Assembly: GCF_014529535.1 (NCBI RefSeq)
Contig: NW_023503409.1
Location: forward strand, 3,472,390 to 3,536,389
DNA: 64,000 nt
Reading direction: 5' to 3'
DNA from: Bradysia coprophila
Taxonomy: Eukaryota; Arthropoda; Insecta; Diptera; Sciaridae
The notes beneath the pieces were generated by a model, which saw only the letters and a list, made by a program, of their open reading frames with translations, was not told the origin of the DNA and ran no database searches. Below are positions 11,738 through 22,500 of the stretch, piece by piece (positions within the stretch are counted from its first letter, which is position 1; each line of letters starts with the position of its first letter). Both the position numbers and the translations under genes were made by a program.

Positions 11738-11986
11738 ACACCATGTCCGAATATCTGCAAGTGGCTGAAGATGTAGACAGCGAACCGGTGTAACTACAAA
11801 CGGAAGATGATGGCACGGTGATGCTATCAACAATTCGAGAACATTATCCAGGTGCGACCGGATTAAAATACAGAAATCCAGAGACGAACGTGTTTCGCAT
11901 CATTCGACCTACTGAGCGACGATTACACCCACCGCCCAGAAACAGCAGATGGGGGTCACAAGTGTATTTGTGCGTGTATCGAAAAG
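11738..11986 (+). pseudogene. TBPH (TDP-43) N-terminal exon fragment, copy 1
   Basis: After an acceptor-like TATGCACAG, the frame from the ATG at 11743 reads MSEYLQVAED. After an in-frame TAA at 11791-11793 it continues LQTEDDGTVMLSTI, then GLKYRNPET, RRLHPPP and VYLCVYRK, ending at a GT donor (AAAAG/GTTTGT). TDP-43 N-terminal domains read ELPTEDDGTVLLSTV, GLRYRNP and GWG.VY; that family oligomerises through this domain and binds RNA through later RRMs. Only this exon is present; RRMs and the Gly-rich tail are absent. With an internal stop and no downstream exons it is a broken gene fragment. Flanking intron-like sequence is shared with copy 2. Confidence 0.8.
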
Positions 11987-12029
11987 GTTTGTACATATGT
12001 ACACATTTAACTTTTGTGTTACAGGGCAT

Positions 12030-12445
12030 AGATCTTTGCTGGAAGTATAAAGTTAGAGTTCGAGTTGTAGAACTGAGTTTTCGTGCGAAATCTCAGTTTC
12101 ATTTAACTGAATTGTCAATGCATATTAATGGGTGATTCAAGAACTGTGTGCGTACGTATGATAGTTGAATTGATTTTTTTTAATAAATCAAAAGCTTTAT
12201 ACCAAAAGTTCACACAGTATTTTAAGCACATCTCGGCTTTGATCCTTATTTCAATGAAAAAAAAATCAATTTGAAAAATAATCCAATTTTGATCATTGAT
12301 GCTACCGACCCGAAAACGGTGGCAAGAAAATGTGGTTCTCTTTTAAAATAAAATGATCCCATTCCATGTACAATCAATAAATGAAAGCACAAACGTTAAT
12401 AATGTTGAACGGTTAAATCCCCTCTATACCACATTTTGATTTTTT
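12030..12445. other. Non-coding spacer
   Basis: Nothing recognised between the TBPH fragment and the next repeat element. Confidence 0.5.
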
Positions 12446-13452
12446 TTAGCCCCGTACGAATTACGAAGGGGCTTATAGGATTACGATGCCGTGTGTAATT
12501 GATGGAATTCGAAGCAGACGGTAAAGGCAAAGTGTTTGCCTATGTTCATAGATGACGAATCCGCAATAAAAATTTGGTCCGTCTGTCCGTCTGTCCGTCT
12601 GTCCGTCTGTCTGTCTGTCCGTCACGTCGATATCTTGAGTAAATCAAATCCGATTTCAAAAAAAAAAATTTTCCCTGAAAGATAGTCAAAATAGTGAGGC
12701 TAAGTTCGAAGATGGGCATATTCGGGTCGGCCCTTCGTGAGTTAGGGCCACCTAAGTGATTTAAGGTCTTTTGGTGATATTTATGGCAAAATAAACGATG
12801 GAAATGTAAATGACACGGCAAATGATAGGTATTGTCAATATCAATCCAGGAAAAAAAAGTTTTTTTAAATCGGGTGTGTGGACCGTGAGTTAGGGCCTTA
12901 GAAGTGAAAATCTACTAGGGCCCTATGTGTATTTTACATAGAACTCAAGAAAATTTCATTCGTTTTTCGTAATTTTTGTGTCATTTGGAAGGTAATCAAA
13001 GGCCGAATAGAATGTTGTTGAAAAAAAAAAAAAATTTGGGTCCTCGGACTAAGGCCGCTACTAGGGCCCTATGCGTATTCTACATACAACTCGAGTAAAT
13101 TTCATCCGTTTTTCGTAATTTTTGTTTCATTTGAAAGATAATCGAACACCGAATAGAATGTTGTTGAAAAAAAAATTAAATTTGGGTCCTTGGACTAAGG
13201 CCGCTACTAGGGTCCTATGTGTATTTTACATATAACTCGAGCAAATTTCATCCGTTTTCCGTATTTTTTTGTTTCATTTGGAAGGTAATCAAAGGCCGAA
13301 TAGAATGTAGTTGAAAAAAAAAATTAATTTGGATCCTCGGACTGAGGCCGATACTAGGCCCTATGTGTATTTATACTCAATAAATTAAAATTTTAGGGCT
13401 ATTTGAAATTTTTGTTTTATTTGAAAGGAACGTCGTACGGGGCTTCGTAATT
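12446..13452. mobile_element. Non-autonomous element with GTCY tract and 146-bp tandem repeats (class uncertain)
   Basis: It starts with AGCCCCGTACGAATTACGAA and ends with an inverted relative (GTACGGGGCTTCGTAATTG), so short imperfect terminal inverted repeats are present. It contains a (GTCY)n run (about 12571-12624) and about 3.5 tandem units of 146 bp. No coding capacity. The superfamily was not recognised. Confidence 0.6.
12914..13440. repeat. 146-bp tandem repeat, about 3.5 units
   Basis: ACTAGGGCCCTATGTGTATT-type starts recur at 12914, 13060, 13206 and 13353 (146, 146 and 147 bp apart). Each unit contains AATAGAATGTTGTTGAAAAA followed by TTGGGTCCTCGGACTAAGG. Units are similar but not identical. 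Confidence 0.85.
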
Positions 13453-13642
13453 GCGCTATGCGCAATTTCTAAGATGTACACATTACATAATAATTTTACT
13501 TTAACTACTTTAACCGGCGCATAGGCTTACGGTCAAAGTAGGGTGACAGACGCACTAGGGTCACGTACGCAATAGATATACGGGTTTGTACGGGGCTCAG
13601 TCGCAGCAAACGCTCCGACTGTTCTGATGGCTCGTTTTTTAT

Positions 13643-14549
13643 TTGCTACCCGTGTTATGGTCTAAGAATATATTTTCTTTTGGCCATAAACACATAGGGA
13701 ACAAGAACACTTATTCGAGAGTTAGAAACTTGATTTCACCACGCGTGGTTCAGCTTCGTTCCAGATTCACATGCCGTTGAATCTCTACAAGATAAAAAGC
13801 CACCAAAAGTTGACAAGGATTTTGTTGACAGTATCTCGTTCTAAGTTTCGAATTATTGATTGAAGAATCCAGTGTAGATTCAAGTCGTTGCGTTCTTAAC
13901 CAGAACGTTTTTGCAAAGTGGATCACAATGGTTGCCCAAAACTCATGGATTAACATATTAGAAACCCAACACCAACTAACGAGATGGCGATGGCAAGGGT
14001 GCCAGAGCACCGCATGACATTTCAGTCAATCAATAAACATTTAATATTCCGAAGGTACAAAACTTTATTTTACCTGGAAAACACACTAATTCCTGTTATC
14101 TAATACGCAGAAAAAATCAAGTTCAAACGAATACACCACAAACAAACAGAGCGTAATTGCTCTCTCCTTTCCCATGGATCGCGTGAAGCGAAAGTGGAGA
14201 TGAAATGCTGTTTCGACCTCCGGATACAATAGCGGTCAGAGGTTAGCGTGGTCTAACCATCTTCAGTCGTTTCCACTGGTCCGTTACACGAGACAGCAGT
14301 AAATTTTCTGATTGAACTAGTAATTTGAAAATTTACAATAAACGTTCTGCCACCTTTCGATGGAAATTTCGAGACTTAGTGAGAAGCTACCATGAAAATG
14401 TACCCACAAAACGTAGCACAACAAAGAGAAAATTCATTTCAATCAAAAAACAAAGACTGAATAAAAACCTACGGAAAAACAAACTAACATAAACCTATGT
14501 GTTTATGGCCAAAAGAAAATATATTCTTAGACCATAACACGGGTAGCAA
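13643..14549. mobile_element. 907-bp element bounded by 57-bp perfect inverted repeats
   Basis: The left end TTGCTACCCGTGTTATGG.. (13643-13699) is the exact reverse complement of the right end (14493-14549). No coding frame lies inside. No clear target-site duplication is seen, so a non-autonomous DNA transposon is likely but an inverted duplication is possible. The interior contains the repeat related to 7255-7365. Confidence 0.7.
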
Positions 14550-14864
14550 GTAAAAGCCGAAATATTCAAATTGCCAAAACTTTACCTTAAGTTTTTAAAT
14601 AATTTTTTTTTTGCTATTGTTGTGTAAACCAAACCTGCCGTGGGTCTTCGTTGTCGGTTCCCACATCATGAAAACTTGACTGATTTTGATGGTGAAACAT
14701 AACTATGAAAATTAAAAATTGAGTTTTGTTTGTACACTTAATAAAGAACAGACGACAAAACAACTACCGACATCAACAACGACTAAAAAAAAACAACCAA
14801 CACAAGATCTGTTTTGTACTTCTCTTTCGCTACTAACAAATAAATATTTTCCCCGTATGCACAG

Positions 14865-15113
14865 ATATCATATACCATTATCTGCAAGTGGCTGAAGATG
14901 AAATCGACGAACCTATGGAACTACCAACGGAAGATGATGGCACTGTTTTGCTATCTACAATTCAAGGACAGTTTCCGGGTACAATCGGCTTAAAATATAG
15001 AAATCCACAGACGAAAGCTGTTCGCATCGTTCGATCGACCAATCGAAGATTACATCCGCCACCCGGAAACAACGGATGGGGGTCTCACGTGTATTTATGT
15101 GTTTATCGAAAAG
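14865..15113 (+). pseudogene. TBPH (TDP-43) N-terminal exon fragment, copy 2
   Basis: After a TATGCACAG acceptor-like site, the frame reads YLQVAEDEIDEPMELPTED, then DGTVLLSTIQGQFPG, GLKYRNPQTKAVRIV, RRLHPPPGN and GWGSHVYLCVYRK, closing at AAAAG/GTTTGT. The position of the copy-1 start ATG is ATA here, so the native start is lost (an internal ATG at 14897 remains). The frame is otherwise open. No RRM exon follows. About 250 bp of upstream intron-like sequence (from about 14601) and about 50 bp downstream are shared with copy 1, so this was a genomic duplication with introns and not a retrocopy. Confidence 0.8.
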
Positions 15114-15214
15114 GTTTGTTCATATGTACACATTTATCTTCTAAAAAAACTTGTGTTCATGTTAGGAGGTAATTGATTGCTTTAACGGTTAAAAAAACGA
15201 ACATCGACAACTAC

Positions 15215-15512
15215 TGTGCGGAATTCCACGAGTCATTCCACTGAATGAAATGACTTCAATCAAGTAACCTCTTAAAATGAAACTGGTCAAAGGTGGTCAT
15301 GAATCAGGGTATGAATACGAGGTACTTGTAAGGAAAAAAGTCAGAATAAACATGAACGTTGAACGGGCAACATGCCCTAATAGAAGTGTTTTTCTCAAAT
15401 GTAAGCGGTGGTATGATCCTAACTGTAGCCAGTTGGAATTATGGTTTATTGCCGTAGCCATACCATCGCAGTAGTAGTGTAGCTGGGCCAACCGATTCTA
15501 AAATTTCGAATA
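15215..15512 (+). repeat. 5' LTR of the TRIM
   Basis: Begins TGTGCGGAATTCC and ends TTTCGAATA, immediately before the primer-binding site. Confidence 0.85.
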
Positions 15513-15905
15513 TGGCGACCGTGACAGGACCGGTTCAGTTACACTGGAAGGATGAAAGAGTTTGGACTAATCCTGTGAAGAGTTTGGTCATTCCTAAAAA
15601 TTGATGCAATCCGTGACGATTGACTACGAAAGAAGAATCGGGTCAACGAATAAAATGTTTGCACAATCGACAGAGGGTCTGGTCATTCCGTGAAGAATTG
15701 GTTTAATCTCAGAGTCAATGTATAATCGGGGATTTGCATCCGGCATTGGCAAGACGAAAAATTGAAATGATGGGAGAAAAGTCAATGGATAATCAGGGGT
15801 CTGCATCTGGCATTGACAATTGTTACATCAAGAAAATCGAAAATCTATGAACGTGGACTTGATATGTGTGGTTTCCTCTCTTCGCCCGAAAACCACAGAT
15901 GGGAG

Positions 15906-16203
15906 TGTGCGGAATTCCACGAGTCATTCCACTGAATGAAATGACTTCAATCAAGTAACCTCTTAAAATGAAACTGGTCAAAGGTGGTCATGAATCAGGG
16001 TATGAATACGAGGTACTTGTAAGGAAAAAAGTCAGAATAAACATGAACGTTGAACGGGCAACATGCCCTAATAGAAGTGTTTTTCTCAAATGTAAGCGGT
16101 GGTATGATCCTAACTGTAGCCAGTTGGAATTATGGTTTATTGCCGTAGCCATACCATCGCAGTAGTAGTGTAGCTGGGCCAACCGATTCTAAAATTTCGA
16201 ATA
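15906..16203 (+). repeat. 3' LTR of the TRIM
   Basis: Same sequence as the 5' LTR, preceded by a short purine stretch (GATGGGAG). Confidence 0.85.
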
Positions 16204-16694
16204 ACTACCGACACCATCAATGGTAAAAACCAGCCGAAACAAAATCTGTTTCATGAGTCGAATGTTGTATTGCTGGCATTTACAGGATATAATTCTTTTG
16301 AATGAAAAAACTAAATTTTTGTTGTTTCAACGTTTCGACCAGTTTTCACGGTCATCATCAGGAGGAACTTCGAGGAAGAAAAGATTTTTTTCGTTTTATT
16401 CGCTACATAACACGAATAGCAATTTTCACACATTCCACATGAAAAAGTTTTTTCACCTGCGTTTTTATCTTGCGTCTTTAAGATTTTTTTTTTTTCGTAT
16501 AGGGCGGATCATAAGTTACGTGCGTCAATAAAATAATAAAGAACTTTCTCATGAAACTTTCGTTTGGCTCACATTCTGAGCTTCAAACAATCCACAAATA
16601 AATAAACTCGTATTGCACTTTCAATCATACAAATTTTTATTGCGTCGTACTTTTATAAGATTTCTAACCTTTTAGTGTTGTTAATCTTTCCAAC
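16204..16694. other. Non-coding spacer
   Basis: The first 50 bp (ACTACCGACACCATCAATGG..) resemble 14765-14815 near TBPH copy 2. No gene seen. Confidence 0.5.
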
Positions 16695-16784
16695 ATGGAC
16701 ATATTCGAAGATATACTCTCAGAACACTTAATTTCAGTCAGTGTTATCGACGAACAATTGTACAAACTAAAGTTAAATAAATAA
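16695..16784 (+). CDS. Short conserved peptide frame, possible last exon of a + strand gene
   Basis: Reads MDIFEDILSEHLISVSV.. and ends KLKLNK before TAA at 16782-16784. The duplicated locus (to about 7805) keeps the same frame and stop (EELLTEHLISVSVIDDQ.. KAKLNN) with several third-position changes, which hints at past coding constraint. It overlaps the 3' flank of the MBF2-like gene in the opposite direction. It may simply be that gene's 3' UTR. Confidence 0.25.
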   Translation: MDIFEDILSEHLISVSVIDEQLYKLKLNK

Positions 16785-16791
16785 ATGAAAT

Positions 16792-17654
16792 TTAGTTAAA
16801 ATTGGTGGTATTCATTCCCAATAAATTAACATAATTATATGGACTAAAAAGGTAATCAAATCCGTATATTGAAATATTGGCGACGAAATGCTCCGTATTC
16901 ATATCGTATGCAACAGCGTTAAAGCTCTTCTCAGATATAAATGTCGTGTTAATAAGAGCCATGGCGGTCGGTGACTAAATCATTACAATTTATCAAACTT
17001 TCGCAACATAATAAAAGGACTTGCAGGCTGTAGTACTCACATTAAAGGCAAATCGAACATAAGTGATGGACTCATCGCCGGAATATTCAAATGCTCTGCT
17101 TGGGAAGCGGCTAATGTTCGTTACATTTCGGCTTTCAAAATGAATTAGTCGATCGCCCTTCTGCCTAGCTCCAATTGAATTTGATGCTGATGGTTTCTTA
17201 GGTGGTCTAGCATTCTTCACGTAAACAACTGTGTAACTGTTCGATGACGCATCGTCCTTTTTGTATGGCCATTGACTCAGTAGTGGTATTAGATCCTTAC
17301 CGAATCCGTGCAGAGATATTGTTGCTGTGACATTCCGTGCATTAGGTATGGATATAGTTGCGTCAATATTCTTCATTTCATTTGTTACTTGTATACCACC
17401 TTCACTAAATACCTTTAAATTTTCTTATTACAATTAATCGATTAATTGGATCAATTATTTTGAAAATACACACAAAACGAAGTTGCCATGTTATGCAGTA
17501 CTACTGTCGGCTTTTTTACTTACATTAACATCAACTTCAAAATAAGACAGAACAGTTGGAATTTTGCCACCCAAATATTTGAATATAATTGTGTAGTTCT
17601 TTGGCTCTTCGGTGACTTGATCTATGACCTTCTTGGAGAAAAATACGTCACCAC
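16792..17654 (-). CDS. MBF2-like secreted protein, copy B (first exon not found)
   Basis: Three exons with matching phases: 17524-17654, 17041-17412 and 16792-16974, ending in TAA. The chain starts GGDVFFSKKVIDQVTEEP. It appears to hold two related beta-rich units: the first runs from GGDVFF to ATISLHGFGKDL and the second from QKGDRLIHFESRNVT to VANISIYGFDYL. This GD..-to-..IYG layout resembles insect MBF2-family secreted proteins, but the match is weak and from memory. Many NxT/NxS sequons (NVT, NTT) suit a secreted glycoprotein. The exon with start codon and signal peptide is not recognisable upstream, and the duplication shared with copy A ends at about 17687. This may be a truncated gene copy. 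Confidence 0.5.
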
Positions 17655-17708
17655 CTAGAATAAGACAACACGAAACGGTCAACTCGTTCTTATATTTTTT
17701 TTATATGT

Positions 17709-18075
17709 TGCGTTTATCGACCTAAATTTGGCACACCGTACGTGTGCTTGCTCGCAAAACAAGCGTTTAAAGCATACACAATTACACAGCTCCAAATTAA
17801 ATATTGTTTCATTATATTGAATTGCAATGTTACACCCTCGGTTACACTAAACAAACACCTAACACCGTAATGAGATTGCGACGCAAAATATATAATTCAA
17901 AATACGTCTGTTCAGTACGTTCAGAAGTAAATACAAATTATTCATAAAATATTTCGTTAATGTAAAGATCCGTCGCTATTGACCTTTGACATTCTTTGAT
18001 AACGATAACTGTGAAAAAAATTCTCTCATCCTCTCATTGCTTAGCCATTCGAATGTACAAGCAAAAACAGAAAAC
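17709..18075. repeat. Segment duplicated from or to 10845-11010
   Basis: Shares CCGTACGTGTGCTTG..GCAAAACAA and, further on, ACATTCTTTGATAA and TTAGCCATTCGAATGTA with 10845-11010. The intervening sequence differs. Confidence 0.6.
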
Positions 18076-19752
18076 TTGTTACGTTGAAACTTAAAGAGAA
18101 ATTTTATTCGACCGTTTCGAGTGTCACGTGTCACATACCTTATTGGTAAAAATATTGGTAAAATGAATTATTTTTAACGCTCAAGCAAAACCTAATAACG
18201 CTCGTATATTACCATCCGAAGTATACCTTTTTCTCCACTCATCTTGTTTACATGTAGTCTGCAAAATGAACTCAAATGAGTTAAATGGTGGAAAAGCCGC
18301 AATAATCATTTTTAGAGGGATATTGATTTGAAAACGGTAGCTGTCAAAAGCTGACTCACCCAAAATAATTGAAACCGTTTTTGTTTTGCCTTTTCCACTT
18401 ACCACCCATATATTTTGAAATTTGCATGAAATTGGATCCCACCACATATCTCACATCACAAATCATACATCCTTAGATCCGGATGTAAAGTGTTTGGCAT
18501 TGTTTGACAGCTGAGGGTCCCAGCTACGCATTTAAAGTAATCTGGTGCTGCTTGAGGCGTTTATAGAGTTTTAGGGTCTGACAAAGTTCGCCGTAGGAGG
18601 AAAATTTGCAAATTTTAGTAGATTTCGGGAACTCAATCTTTGCTTTTAAATCGAAAAACTGGTGTTATTCATGCCTAGCATCCCCATCCCCAGTACTAGT
18701 TTCATTAAATTTTCGAAAAAAAAATATTTCAATGCAAAATGGTCCAAATTTTCGATAAAAACTGAATCTAGTTGCCACTGTTGCGGAACATCCAAAAACT
18801 TTTTCATTGTTATAGGTTTCGAAACTGAACGTGCAACGATAAGAGCGAAGAAAAAAAAAACTTTTTTAAACCAATTTTATAAAGGTTACTTAACCTTCAC
18901 ATCTGTTTTAAAATATCATTTTTAGGAAAATTCGGAAAACTGCGAAAAAAACGGACAATTCTTGAAATTTCTTTGCACTAAAAAAACTTTGAACCTTCAG
19001 CTTTCGTTTGAGCCCAATATCACCTGTGTAGCTTCGATTTCCGCTACACAGAAATTCATCAAAATTGCCTCTGCATCGAAAACATCAACCGGATGTGGAT
19101 GGCGCGAGAGACTTTTTCAAAGTCTCCTCATCGTTTTGGAATCCCCAAATGCATTTATCGATGGTAAAAATTCCCTCTTTTATACCAAAATGCACCAAAC
19201 TTGTTCAACTAGTGAGCCCTACTAACTGGCATTATAGTGATTGTACGAGGAAAGATGTTTACATTGGTTACTACTATGCTTACATACATACATATACTTT
19301 GATCATTCCAATTACCATATCACATAAAAATAACTGAAACAAAACGCCATGCACATTGTCTAACACTCTTGTGTGTTAGATGAATGATAGTAAAAAATCT
19401 CAATTCAAAAAATATGGGAAATGAGCGCAATTTACGTGACAGAAAAGCTCAAAATGCTCAAAATTGAAATCGGACAATACCGTTTTCAACCCAAACAAAA
19501 AGAAAGTGACAAATGCTACTGTCAAGTCCTGTATCTGTGATTGAATGTTGCACAAAGTGATGCAGCTCCTGGAAAAAATATTCATTTTTTAAATCGTTTG
19601 TGCTTTTTGTTTTGAAATGTTTCCACATTAATTTTAAATGTATAATACACAATGAATGAATGTTATGGTCGTTGAACAACTTAACCATCGATAGATATTG
19701 TCAATTCACTGTTAAACAAACGATAAATATTTTGTCAATTTTCCACGAATTC
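18076..19752. other. Intergenic, no supported gene
   Basis: Contains several open frames of 60-90 codons on both strands (for example 18181-18447 minus) without recognisable motifs, splice context or duplication. Confidence 0.5.
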
Positions 19753-19819
19753 TGGAGCCTAGTACGCAATTCGTTTTGAAAGGACCGTGCAAGGTTATTG
19801 AAGAAATATCATTGAAATT

Positions 19820-22500
19820 ATGGCTGCTGATGTTGGAACAAATAATTTGGCCTTAGAATATCGAAAAATAACCGCAGAGGAACAACAGCAAGAATTTTGC
19901 AGTTATCTTGGATTCCAGTCGGAAACTATCATCTGGGATGAGTGTGTTCAACATTGCAGTGATGATTTTCCAACTTTACCGAATGTGACATTTTTTTCTT
20001 AAAGATATGATCCGGAAACCGATCCAGACAGCCAGAGTCTTTTGTTGAAGAAAATCAATTTAATTTTTGGAGATGAAGTAGACGACGCAATTGTAAGTGG
20101 CGAAAACAGTGCCGCAACTACACCGGACAGTGAGACTAGTTCTACCACTGGCGAAAATAGTTCAACTGATGCCGATGTAAAAGCTGCTAGAAAAAAGGCG
20201 GCCAGAAACGAACGATTTAAGAAAATGAAGGAGAAACTGGCGGATGCTATTTGGAACCAAAGTGAGTAATGGTGTTTTGTGTGATACTTGAAATACAGAA
20301 CCGGCATTCAAAGATCGATAGATGTCAGCATTAGTCTTTGTGGGTCCAATGACATTGTCATCTTGTGGTTCTTGTGGTTAAACGTTATCTTTTTTCTCCT
20401 CAATCTTCACAGAAAAGTACAACAAGGACACATTGCTTATGTCGCCGATATTTGTTGCATTAGTAACAGACTATGAGCAGTACCAGAAAGATTTGAGCTG
20501 GTGTAAGTACTCGCTAGAATACTCCCTACATCCCGTTTTTCGGATCATGAAATGTCGCAGTAAGTCTCCGCATCGCTCAGCTTCCTCACAGCCAAATAAT
20601 TTTTCCATATTTTCGTCTTTCAGAAAACGGGGAATCACACGGTTGCTGCATGATATTCGTCGACGAACATGCGAGAGTGTATCAAAACTGGGAAGAGTTT
20701 AAAACGAACAACGACTATACTGCTGGCTACATAGTCGCACCATCACTCGGTGTTTACAATACGAATGGTGACATAGATTCGGATAATTTCAATCGCGTCC
20801 AGTTGGAAGTGTTTCCATCCAGCTGTGTCACAACAGCCAGTAAATTGGCTGCCACTGCAGGTACGGCAAAAGTTTCTTGTCTTATTGAGCGAGTTTAACC
20901 ATAAATTTCATTGTGATGATACCCTTTTCAGATACTGTGTCAACAGTTGGAGGTCTTGCAGCAACCGGTATTACTATAGCGTCCGTAGCGGCCGTTCCAA
21001 TGCTTCCAATTGTCGCTACCGGTGCATTAATAACAGGATTGGGCTGTGCAGCGTATTCTGTCGGAAGGAGCACATTCAAATTGGTAAGAGTTTCTTGCGT
21101 AATAATGAATCGGCATCTCGAAATCATTCATCGTAATCCTAGGTGGACCGGTCCAAACACGAACAAACTATTAACGTAGCCGACAACGAAGCCAGATCGC
21201 ACTGGTTTGGATTAGTGGCCGGTGCTGTAGGATTAAGTGCTGGCGCTGCGACAAAGGGATTAGCATCAGCCGCCAGCAGAGGTTCGAACATATCAAAGGT
21301 GAGTGAATTGAATAGAAATTTGGGAACTGAACTGAATGATAGAAAAAATTTTCAGGTGGTTACTGGTTCGGTTAATATGTTAAACGGTGCTGCGATTCTA
21401 ATGAATGGCGTTGGTACTTTGAACGGAGTCTACGCTATTTTTTTGGTAGGCTAATGATTAGGTCAGCTATACATTTCGATTGTAATCGCTCTTTTCATCT
21501 AACAGAAGAAAAAAGACGGCGAAGACATCACCATGTTGGAAATCGTACAACTGAGCTCCTCTCTTTTCATATTCACTCATTCGGTGTACAATTTCCAAAC
21601 AGCGAACAACATTGTTAAGTCAGCACAAAAATCCACCATCGGTGAATACCGACGTGGTCTTAGTCGGAATCAGCAGTAAGATTTGTTTACCTCTTGACCA
21701 AATTTGTCGGTAATTTCACATTGTGCTCCAATTTCAGAAAAGCGTTCGACAAACTAGTCAAGGAAACAATTCGACAGAAGGGTGTGGACGCCGGCCATGT
21801 CGATGTCATCCGATCGTTGCGTAACATAAAAGAACCGAAACAATTTTTCGGCGACGCATACAAAGTGAACAAAGAGTTGAACAAGAACAACATCCGAATG
21901 TCACTGAATGGCGACGGTGAAATTCTATTGAATGATGGAGTTGCCACAACTCCAACAGAACTTCGAAACAACTTAAAACAGCAATCCAGCGAAAATGTAT
22001 TCGCCAATTTGCCAACGATACCAGATAGTCATCCAGCAGCTGGTAAGATTAGTTTCAACGAAATGAGAAGTGTCGCGCCATCAGTGACCAGAGACCATGT
22101 TATGCTGGTGGTAAAGGGACTGTTTCAATTGGGCACATTCATCAATGACAAGGAAGATTTGGAGTCATCATTAATCGACTTTGGCGAACGGGTCACCCTT
22201 TTCGTTTTCGATTCGTTCGTTGATTTTATGAAATCGTATTTTGCTGAAAATAGTCAACGAATCGGTGGATACTTAAATGTGGCGATACCATTTGAGGATG
22301 TGCTATCAGTTGCGTTGAACATTGTTCGGAAATTATGCGACGATAACGGCGTCGATTTGGAAAGTTATATGGAGCGGATCGATTGGAATTTCCTTCGATT
22401 GCAGATCAACGAATTTTATGAAAATTTGAGGGATCGTCAGCGCAGACGCGGTGCACCAACCGAACGATGCAAAATCTGTTCGGGATCGTACTATGTTTAA
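19820..22500 (+). CDS. DUF4781-like insect membrane protein
   Basis: Nine exons: 19820-19941, 20005-20261, 20413-20559, 20624-20860, 20932-21083, 21143-21298, 21356-21445, 21506-21675 and 21738-22500. All junction phases agree. Exon 2 reads YDPETDPDSQSLLLKKINLI then an acidic Ser/Thr run. Exon 4 has HGCCMIFVDEHARVYQNW. Exons 5-7 are hydrophobic Gly/Ala-rich segments (TGITIASVAAVPMLPIVATG; WFGLVAGAVGLSAGAATKG; LNGAAILMNGVGTLNGVYAI), likely membrane-associated. The last exon is a soluble alpha-helical tail ending CKICSGSYYV. I place this in the insect DUF4781 family from memory; function unknown. Exon 1/2 is uncertain: without an intron, a TAA at 20000-20002 interrupts the frame. A 63-nt GT-AG intron at 19942-20004 removes it, but its donor (GA/GTGTGT) is weak. 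Confidence 0.75.

Larger units (their letters stand above)
15215..16203 (+). mobile_element. Small LTR retrotransposon relic (TRIM-type), complete outline, non-coding
   Basis: Two 298-bp LTRs (15215-15512 and 15906-16203) that look identical by eye flank a 393-bp interior without coding capacity. A 5-bp target-site duplication ACTAC lies at 15210-15214 and 16204-16208. The interior begins TGGCGACCGTGACAGGAC, a primer-binding site of the tRNA-Arg type used by some insect Gypsy and BEL/Pao elements. Matching LTRs imply recent insertion. The outline looks whole, but it could move only with proteins supplied by another element. The exact superfamily is uncertain. Confidence 0.85.

Noticed and set aside
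15277-15474. 65-codon frames in both LTRs of the TRIM
   Set aside because: They repeat only because the LTRs match; LTRs do not normally encode protein and no motif is present.
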